Made by a program: the position numbers and the translations under genes
NCBI GenBank assembly: GCA_964568735.1
Contig: CAZMRF010000068.1
Span: forward strand, 1 to 27,465
DNA: 27,465 bases
Reading direction: 5' to 3'
DNA from: CAZMRF01 sp964568735
GTDB lineage: Bacteria; Acidobacteriota; Polarisedimenticolia; JACPZX01
Shown: one piece after another, positions 21,721-27,465 of the stretch
How the letters are laid out: every line of letters begins with the position of its first letter
How positions within the stretch are numbered: position 1 is the stretch's first letter
The notes under the pieces: generated by a model
Database searches by the model: none
The model's input: only the letters and a program-made list of their open reading frames with translations
Told to the model about the DNA's origin: nothing

Positions 21721-22917
21721 TCAGAGCGAGGTGCTCGCTCCCGGCCCCGGGACGAAGGGTTTTCTCCCCGCGAGGAAGGCCGTGACGGCCTTCGACACCT
21801 CGATCGCGCCGCGCTCGTTGAAGTGGCAGTCGTCGTAGAAGAGGCGAAGGCTGCGCTCCAGGGTGGCCGCGAGATCGAGGCAGCCGGCTCCGCTCCGCGT
21901 GCAGACATCGAGGGTCGCTTCGTTGTAGAGGGCGAGCCCCGCGGCCAGCGCCTCGGCGGTGTAGTAGTCCGCTCCCGGCCCCGCCTGGAAGTCACCCACC
22001 CCCCCGAGCCACAGCGCGGACTCTTCCTCGGCGGTGAGGCCCGCGTGCCAGAGGGCCGGCTGAGTGACGAAGACCACGTCGAGGCCCAGCGCGCGCCCGC
22101 GCTCGAGGATCTTCCCGGCATTGCGGCGGAACTCGTCGAGCGCCGCCTCCATCGGCGGGAGCGCCGCGCGGCGGCCGCCGGCCGCCCGCAGCTCCCGCCA
22201 CCTCTGAAATGCGTGGCCCGCCTGATCCACGATCTGATGGGGCTTGGGCGGCTCCTGCTCCGGGGCCGTCCCGAGGATCCTCGCCAGCATCCCCTTGCGG
22301 TAGAAGGGCAGGTTCGGATCCTCGGGGATGACCGAGAAGGCGTGGCGGACCTGGTAGGCCACGTTGTTCGGATCCTCGAGGAAGCGGGGGTTGTGCGCGG
22401 CGTCCTGCGCGAGCCTCACCCCCAGGTCGTTGACGCCCATCATCACGACCAGCGTGTCCACCGGCAGGAGCGGGACGAGGTACTCCATCTCCATGAGATG
22501 ATCCCGGCTGTTGTGGCCGCTCCGGCCGGCGTTGCCGGCCCAGATCGATCGGCCGTCGGCGGTGGTCGGGAGGCTCCGCCCCACGAGAGCGGGCCAGGCC
22601 TCGTCCTGGTCGAGGTAGAAGCACTCCACGGCGCTGCCGCCCAGGAAGAGGATGCGATGCTCCCGGCTCCTGTCGGCCCCGAGCTCGGGCCCCCGGATGC
22701 CGAAGCTGTTCGTCTCGAACCTCGATTCCCCCTCGACACCCCCGAAGACGCCGGGCGCAGGACGATTCATGTGCCGCATCTCCGGCGGCCAGATCAGGTG
22801 ATCGGGGAGCCGGGGCTCATCCGTCGCGGCGACGGCCACTGATCCCAGGAGGGCCACGGCCATCGTTATCAGGGCACCGCGGCTGACGATCGAGAGCCCA
22901 CGTCGAGTCGGTTGCAT
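21721..22917 (-). CDS. Secreted SGNH/GDSL-family hydrolase
   Basis: A 398-residue protein with a signal peptide (about 1-31, hydrophobic ALITMAVALLGSVAVA). The SGNH blocks are visible. Block I is ILFLGGSAVECFY with the nucleophile Ser about 95; block II is the Gly in WAGNAGRSGHNSRDH. Block III is VVMMGVNDLG with Asn about 163, and block V is YDDCHFNERG with Asp 362 and His 365. The phrase ETNSFGIRGPEL just before block I recurs in SGNH proteins that act on cell-surface or exopolysaccharide acyl groups. Substrates in this superfamily range from lipids to O-acetylated glycans and cannot be chosen here. The start follows the rnr stop with no gap, so it is probably the second gene of that transcript. 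Confidence 0.8.
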   Translation of the reverse strand: MQPTRRGLSIVSRGALITMAVALLGSVAVAATDEPRLPDHLIWPPEMRHMNRPAPGVFGGVEGESRFETNSFGIRGPELGADRSREHRILFLGGSAVECFYLDQDEAWPALVGRSLPTTADGRSIWAGNAGRSGHNSRDHLMEMEYLVPLLPVDTLVVMMGVNDLGVRLAQDAAHNPRFLEDPNNVAYQVRHAFSVIPEDPNLPFYRKGMLARILGTAPEQEPPKPHQIVDQAGHAFQRWRELRAAGGRRAALPPMEAALDEFRRNAGKILERGRALGLDVVFVTQPALWHAGLTAEEESALWLGGVGDFQAGPGADYYTAEALAAGLALYNEATLDVCTRSGAGCLDLAATLERSLRLFYDDCHFNERGAIEVSKAVTAFLAGRKPFVPGPGASTSL

Positions 22918-25437
22918 TCAATGCTCCACGAGGCTGAGACGGAGCCGGCCCCGGAGGAGGTCCACCTCCTCCAGGCGGACTCTCACGGGCTCGGTGAGCG
23001 AAAAGGAGGAGCTGCGCACGATGGGGGCGAAGCCCTCCACGCTCCCCGGAGGGAAGCCCTCCCCTTCCAGAGCCACGAAAATCCCCGAGCGCACCTTCCC
23101 CGAGACCCTCCCTCCCAGCTCACGGCCGATCATCGGCAGCATGTGGCGGGCCGCGAGCAGGTCGTTGACCGCCCGCTCCGCTTCCTCTGCGCGGCGCTCC
23201 AGCCTGGAGGACTCCGCCGCAATCGGCTCCAGCGCCTCGCGTGTGAATCTCGCCCCGCCGCCCGCGCCGTCGACAGCTCCGGCGCGGCCTCCTGCCGCCT
23301 CACCTCCCCGGCCCTGGCGCGCGGATTTCAAGACCCTGTGGACGACGAGATCGGGGTAGCGCCGGATGGGCGAAGTGAAGTGCGTGTAGCGATCGAGGGC
23401 CAGGCCGAAGTGCACTCCAGGCTCGGGGGAATAGCGGGCCAGCTTCATGGCCCTCAGGACGAAACGGGACACGATCGCCTCCTCGGGCCTGCCGCGGAAG
23501 AGGTTCAGGATCCTCTGGAGCTTGCCGGCCTGGCCTCCACCACGACCGGGCCGGACGCCGACTTCGGCGAGGCTCTCCTCGACCTCGCGCACATCTTCGG
23601 GGTCGGGCGGCTCGTGCACGCGATGCAGCGCGGGCGCCTTGCGCTCGACGAGGTGGCGCGCGACGGCTTCGTTGGCGGCGAGCATGAACTCCTCGATCAT
23701 GCGGTGGGCTTCGGTCCGATCGCGGACTCTCAGCGCCACGGGCACGCCCTCCTTTCCGGGATCGAACTCGATCTCGGGAAGGTCGAGGTCCAGCGCACCG
23801 CGCTCGATCCGGCGCCGAGTCAGGATCCGGGCGAGGGGCGCGAGCTGCGCGAGCAGGGCGGCGGCCCTCTCCCCCTTCTCCCCCATCGCGGAGAGCGTCG
23901 ATCGGTCCAACATGGCCTCCGCGGCCTGCTCGTAGGCGAGTCGCGCCGTGCAGCGGATCACCCCGTCCGTGAATCGAACCGCCCTCGACTTGCCTTCGCG
24001 GTCGTAGTCGATCCCCACCGACTGGACGAGCCGATCCTCGCCCTCGCGGAGCGAGCAGATCCCCGAGGAGAGCGAGTGCGGCAGCATCGGGATGACGCTG
24101 CCCGGGAAGTAGACGCTCGTGCCGCGCGCGAGGGCTTCGCGGTCGAGGGCTCCATCCGGGAGGACGTAGTGGGCCACGTCGGCGATATGCACCCATAGCC
24201 GGACGGCTCCCCCCTCGAGCCGCTCCAGCCCCACCGCGTCGTCGAAGTCGCGGGCGTCGACCGGATCGATCGTGATCGCATCCGTCCCTCGGAAATCCAC
24301 CCGCCCGTGAAGGTCATCATCCTGGATCCCTCGTGCCGCAATCCGCCCGGCTTCCGCCTCCAGAGCGGGCGGGAACTCCGCGGGCAGAGCCAGCTCCGAC
24401 CGGACCAGGCGCTCGGCGGCGCCAGGAGCGTCCGCGGGCCCGATGATCTCGACGACATGCGCGCGGTCGGCACCCCCTCCGGCCAGCTCCGCGATCACGA
24501 AGTCGCCGGGCTGCGGGCCTGGCTTCCCCTCCGATCCTCCCTCACCGCCCGCATCGCCGGCGGCTATCTGGGGTGAAGCCAGCTCTCGACCGCCCCTTCG
24601 CGGGAAGCCTCGTGCGGGCTCACGACTCCCAGGGCCCCGCGCGGATCTCGTTCTCCGCTCGTAGCCCTCCTCGCTCTCGATGATCCGAGGCTCCTCGATG
24701 AGAGCGACCTCCACCGCTATCTTCTCGTCGCGCGGGCGGATCCTCAGGCGCCCCTCCGACAGGATCACCTCTCCGGCGAAACGGGACGGCGCGCGCTCCA
24801 GTATCGCGACGACCTCACCCTGCCTTCGCTTCGAGCGTCCCGCTTCGATCTCCCGCGCGAGAACGGTGTCTCCGTGCCGCGCCCCGCTCAGTCCCCGGGA
24901 GGGCACGTAGAGATCGCCTCCGGGTTCCGCGCTGCTGACGAATCCGAAGGCCCCGGAAGCCCCCCGGTGACCTCCGATTTCTCGCGATCGCGCGGGAATC
25001 GAGAGGCGGCCCACGACGAGGTGGAGCTTCGTTCTGAGGCGGAGGCGTCCCCGGCGGTGGTGGACGACGAGGTTCTCCCGCTCCAGGCTCGCGATCTGCT
25101 CGCGCAGCCCATCGGCCATCTCCTCGCCGAGATCGAGATCCCTGAGGATCTGAGGAACAGTGATGTCGCGGTCGCGCTCCCGGATCAGACGCTCGAGGAG
25201 GGTTTGCCAGGGAACACCTTCCTCGATCTCCCAGACCGGGGCGAGGCGCCGCGCCGCGGTGGCGCTCCGCATGCGGTCCTGCCAGGAATCGGGCTCCCCG
25301 GGCTCCCCGGAGCGCGCGCGAAAGCCTCCGGGTGACCGGGCTCCTCCGCCCGCCCGGGATCTCCCCGGGCCCCGGCCTTCGCTGCGGCCCGAATCCTCTT
25401 TCTCGCGCCGGCTCCGGCGGACCCTCGTTCGTCTCAC
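22918..25437 (-). CDS. rnr: Ribonuclease R
   Basis: A processive 3'-5' exoribonuclease of the RNase II/R family, up to 839 residues. It has an Arg-rich N-terminus, a winged-helix-like segment (about 75-135), cold-shock domains (about 140-335), the RNB catalytic domain and a C-terminal S1 domain in the last 80 or so residues. The metal-binding aspartates are in TIDPVDARDFDDAVG (about 389-403), and EEFMLAANEAVA, HFTSPIRRYPDL and VHRVL are family signatures. A low-complexity Arg/Gly insertion (about 255-310) interrupts the second cold-shock domain. The GTG at 25437 has no Shine-Dalgarno sequence; ATG 25272 (784 residues, GGCAGGA upstream) is a good alternative and would remove the Arg-rich leader. 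Confidence 0.94.
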   Translation of the reverse strand: MRRTRVRRSRREKEDSGRSEGRGPGRSRAGGGARSPGGFRARSGEPGEPDSWQDRMRSATAARRLAPVWEIEEGVPWQTLLERLIRERDRDITVPQILRDLDLGEEMADGLREQIASLERENLVVHHRRGRLRLRTKLHLVVGRLSIPARSREIGGHRGASGAFGFVSSAEPGGDLYVPSRGLSGARHGDTVLAREIEAGRSKRRQGEVVAILERAPSRFAGEVILSEGRLRIRPRDEKIAVEVALIEEPRIIESEEGYERRTRSARGPGSREPARGFPRRGGRELASPQIAAGDAGGEGGSEGKPGPQPGDFVIAELAGGGADRAHVVEIIGPADAPGAAERLVRSELALPAEFPPALEAEAGRIAARGIQDDDLHGRVDFRGTDAITIDPVDARDFDDAVGLERLEGGAVRLWVHIADVAHYVLPDGALDREALARGTSVYFPGSVIPMLPHSLSSGICSLREGEDRLVQSVGIDYDREGKSRAVRFTDGVIRCTARLAYEQAAEAMLDRSTLSAMGEKGERAAALLAQLAPLARILTRRRIERGALDLDLPEIEFDPGKEGVPVALRVRDRTEAHRMIEEFMLAANEAVARHLVERKAPALHRVHEPPDPEDVREVEESLAEVGVRPGRGGGQAGKLQRILNLFRGRPEEAIVSRFVLRAMKLARYSPEPGVHFGLALDRYTHFTSPIRRYPDLVVHRVLKSARQGRGGEAAGGRAGAVDGAGGGARFTREALEPIAAESSRLERRAEEAERAVNDLLAARHMLPMIGRELGGRVSGKVRSGIFVALEGEGFPPGSVEGFAPIVRSSSFSLTEPVRVRLEEVDLLRGRLRLSLVEH

Positions 25438-25671
25438 GTCGGGAGGTTACCAGCAATGAACGCCCGGGTGGACCGCTGTGCGAAGCCGGCGCCGACGCTC
25501 AAATGGCACGGGGCTCGCCGTGTACCCCGGGTGGGACCTCGTCCTCGACCCCCACGTCTCGCAACGGATCCCGGTCTTTTCGTCTAGAATGGTTGTCCGC
25601 CCCGCCAGGCTTCGGTCCGTTGCAAGCCTCGAGGCCGCTGCCGGGCGGGAGTCATCCGTGGAGGTGGATCG
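25438..25671. other. Intergenic region between divergent rnr and the repeat-protein gene
   Basis: This is 234 bases without a convincing gene. On the plus strand a TAGAAT hexamer (25585-25590) preceded by GTC could be the -10 of the repeat-protein gene, but no good -35 accompanies it. A strong ribosome-binding site (GGAGGT) lies just before 25672. No clear promoter is visible for rnr. Confidence 0.5.
25585..25590 (+). promoter_or_regulatory. Possible -10 box for the repeat-protein gene
   Basis: TAGAAT matches the -10 consensus at five of six positions and stands out in GC-rich DNA. It is about 80 bases before the start codon. No recognisable -35 is present at 16-19 bases, so the call is tentative. 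Confidence 0.3.
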
Positions 25672-27243
25672 ATGCGCATTCGCGTCGTCGCTCTTCTCGT
25701 ACTCGTCATCGCCTCCAGCTCTCCGGCCCTCCCGGCCGTGCGACGTGTGGGATCGGAGTTCCAGGTCAACAGCTACACGACTTCCTACCAGCTCTACGCG
25801 TCGGTGGCTACGGGTCCGTCGGGAGACTTCGTCGTTGTCTGGAGCAGCCTGGGACAGGACGGCAGTTCCTATGGCACCTTTGGCAGGCGCTTCACCAGCC
25901 TTGGTGCTCCGATCGGCGGCGAGTTCCGGGTCAACACCTACACGACCTCCTTCCAATTCCACCCGGTGGTCGCGGCGGACGGAACGGGCGGCTTCGTCGT
26001 CGTCTGGACCAGCAACGATCAGGACGGCTCAGGCTTCGGCATCTTCAGCCAGCGGTACGATAGCACCGGCGATCCGATGGGAAGCGAGTTCCAGGTCAAT
26101 ACCTACACGACCTCCTTCCAGTTCCGCGCGGCGATCGCGGCGGGCGTCTCCGGAGAATTCGTCGTGGTCTGGAGCAGCTTTACGCAGGACGGCAGCAATG
26201 ATGGGATCTTCGCCCAGCGCTTCGACAGTGGCGGCATGAGCGCCGGAGTCGAGTTCCAGGTCAACACCTACACGACGGGCCTCCAGCGGCTGCCCGCGGT
26301 CGCGATGGACGATTCGGGGAGCTTCGTCGTCATCTGGGAGAGCCACGGCCAGGACGGGGACATCGGCGGCATCTTCGCCCAGCGCTACGACAGCGGTGGC
26401 GCCAGGGTCGGCGCAGAGTTCCAGGTGAACAGCCACACGACGGGCACCCAGCTTTATCCGGGAGTCGCCGCCCATGGTGATGGAGATTTCATGGTCGTGT
26501 GGCAGAGCCCCAAGCCTGCCACCTTCGAGATCGCCGGTCAGCGATATGACAGCAGCGGCCAGCCGCTGGGCGGCGAATTCCAGGTCGCGGCCTCCGCTCC
26601 GTACGACCAGTTTTACGCGGCCGTGGCCGCCGAGGGTTCGGGAGGCTTCGTCGTCGTCTGGGAGGAGAGCTTCGCTGACGGATCCGGTGTCGGTATCATC
26701 GGCCGGCGGATCGACGCCACAGGCACTCCCGTGGGCGGCGACTTCCAAGTGAACACCTACACGACTGGGCTCCAGAGACGGTCCACGATCGGGATGAACG
26801 CCACCGGGCATCTGGTCGTGGCCTGGGAGAGTGCGGATCAGGATGGATCCGACTACGGCATCTTCGCCCAGCGCTTCCGCGGGAGGGCGCCTGGCCTGAC
26901 CTCACACATGACAGGGGACCTCCTGGACTGCAGCAACCCCGCCACGACGCGCCCCACCTTCACCTGGGACCCCGACGGCTATGACAGGTTCCGCGTCTAC
27001 CTTGCCTCCGATTCCGCCTTCGGCAAGGGAACGGTGGTCACGAGCGGCGACAGCCTCCGCCCCGAAACCTCCTGGGAACCCTCCGCGAAGAAGTGGCGGA
27101 AGGCCTGCATGAAAGCCATCGCCGCCGATCCTTTGAGCCCCGAGATGTTCATCAGGATCCTGGGGAAGGACACGGATCTCGGGAAGAACGACCCGGCGCG
27201 CCTGCTCTTCGGCGAGACCGTGACGGGAGACGTCCAGCCTTGA
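25672..27243 (+). CDS. Secreted protein of seven 55-residue repeats, function unknown
   Basis: A 523-residue predicted exported protein. A signal peptide (about 1-22, VVALLVLVIASSSPALPA) is followed by seven tandem repeats. They begin at residues 29, 84, 139, 194, 249, 302 and 357, and all but one are exactly 55 long. The shared phrase is GxEFQVNTYTTxxQ, then VAxxxxGxFVVVWxS, then QDGSxxGIFAQRYDSxGxP. The blade-like length, the VVVW strand and the count of seven suggest a seven-bladed beta-propeller, which is an inference. A different C-terminal region (about 410-523) has PTFTWDPDGYDRFRVYLASD, resembling a fibronectin-like or adhesion module, and no sorting signal I recognise. The ATG has GGAGGT at ideal spacing. 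No catalytic motif is seen, and a surface-binding or matrix role is only a guess. Confidence 0.8.
   Translation: MRIRVVALLVLVIASSSPALPAVRRVGSEFQVNSYTTSYQLYASVATGPSGDFVVVWSSLGQDGSSYGTFGRRFTSLGAPIGGEFRVNTYTTSFQFHPVVAADGTGGFVVVWTSNDQDGSGFGIFSQRYDSTGDPMGSEFQVNTYTTSFQFRAAIAAGVSGEFVVVWSSFTQDGSNDGIFAQRFDSGGMSAGVEFQVNTYTTGLQRLPAVAMDDSGSFVVIWESHGQDGDIGGIFAQRYDSGGARVGAEFQVNSHTTGTQLYPGVAAHGDGDFMVVWQSPKPATFEIAGQRYDSSGQPLGGEFQVAASAPYDQFYAAVAAEGSGGFVVVWEESFADGSGVGIIGRRIDATGTPVGGDFQVNTYTTGLQRRSTIGMNATGHLVVAWESADQDGSDYGIFAQRFRGRAPGLTSHMTGDLLDCSNPATTRPTFTWDPDGYDRFRVYLASDSAFGKGTVVTSGDSLRPETSWEPSAKKWRKACMKAIAADPLSPEMFIRILGKDTDLGKNDPARLLFGETVTGDVQP
25750..26883 (+). repeat. Seven in-frame tandem repeats, about 165 bp each
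   Basis: The unit boundaries recur every 165 bp (159 bp once). The best-conserved DNA is the segment encoding EFQVNTYTT (GAGTTCCAGGTCAACACCTA and close variants at 25756, 25921, 26086, 26251, 26416 and 26740). The sixth copy (from 26575) is the most diverged. The degree of identity between copies suggests past duplication followed by drift. Confidence 0.85.
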
Positions 27244-27465
27244 TCCCGGCAACGGGGGCGCGGCCGCGGATTGTCCTCACTGGGCCTCATCTTTGCCGCA
27301 GACGATCGAGCGCTACCGGTGCGCTCAGCCGGCTCCATCGTCGCCACACTTGACCACGCGCGGGCGCTCGGTGCACGGGAGGCGATTCCGGTAGCGGACC
27401 TAGCCCTAGGCCCAAAACAAGCGAATTGCGCGAGGATCTACTGTCGCCCGGAGTTGGTTTCCTCG
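27244..27465. other. Unassigned right end of the window
   Basis: This is 222 bases after the repeat-protein gene with no supportable coding sequence or RNA. There is a 5-bp dyad, CCTAGCCCTAGG, at 27399-27410. The last 60 bases are less GC-rich than the rest, which may mean an approaching promoter or gene outside the window. No terminator with a T run is visible. Confidence 0.4.

Noticed and set aside
25750..26883. CRISPR-like array
   Set aside because: The 165-bp periodicity is in frame, without unique spacers, and encodes protein repeats.
27244..27465. Small open frames at the right end
   Set aside because: They have no ribosome-binding site, no recognisable domain and short length; they are not supportable as genes.

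Overview
The window is a gene-dense, chromosomal stretch of a high-GC Gram-negative bacterium. A double-membrane envelope is indicated by a complete Tol-Pal cluster, two predicted lipoproteins, apolipoprotein N-acyltransferase (Lnt) and a PilT retraction ATPase. I see no phage, transposase, CRISPR, tRNA or rRNA. Gene order and protein style suggest a deep-branching, largely uncultured high-GC phylum (for example Eisenbacteria-, Acidobacteria- or Gemmatimonadetes-like), but the phylum cannot be fixed from the sequence alone.

Minus-strand block (1-15948), listed in transcription order. (i) recN-coaD-aminotransferase: 4-base start/stop overlaps, promoter candidate at 15985-16014. (ii) nfeD-slipin-SPOR protein-lnt-prfB: an envelope module ending in release factor 2, with a strong promoter whose predicted start point lies only a few bases from the nfeD GTG. 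prfB carries a programmed +1 frameshift site. (iii) hrcA-grpE-dnaK-dnaJ-prmA-rsmE: the heat-shock repressor and Hsp70 machine with two translation-apparatus methyltransferases appended, behind a strong promoter and a non-CIRCE palindrome. (iv) The 5' end of pilT, with its own promoter. It is separated from rsmE by a perfect 19-bp inverted repeat spaced by 75 bases.

Plus-strand block (16058-21670): tolQ-tolR-tolA-tolB, pal-cpoB, then rpsT, with three promoter candidates that share a GCTACxxT -10 region. The products form the proton-motive-force-driven Tol-Pal machine that links inner membrane, peptidoglycan and outer membrane during division.

Right end: rnr (RNase R) and a secreted SGNH hydrolase run leftwards. 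A secreted protein of seven 55-residue repeats runs rightwards, followed by 222 bases without a recognisable gene.

No wholly new multi-gene system stands out. The items most worth checking are the 113-bp inverted-repeat element before pilT, the variant palindrome in the hrcA leader, the likely near-leaderless nfeD message, the basic tail on CoaD, and the seven-repeat secreted protein.
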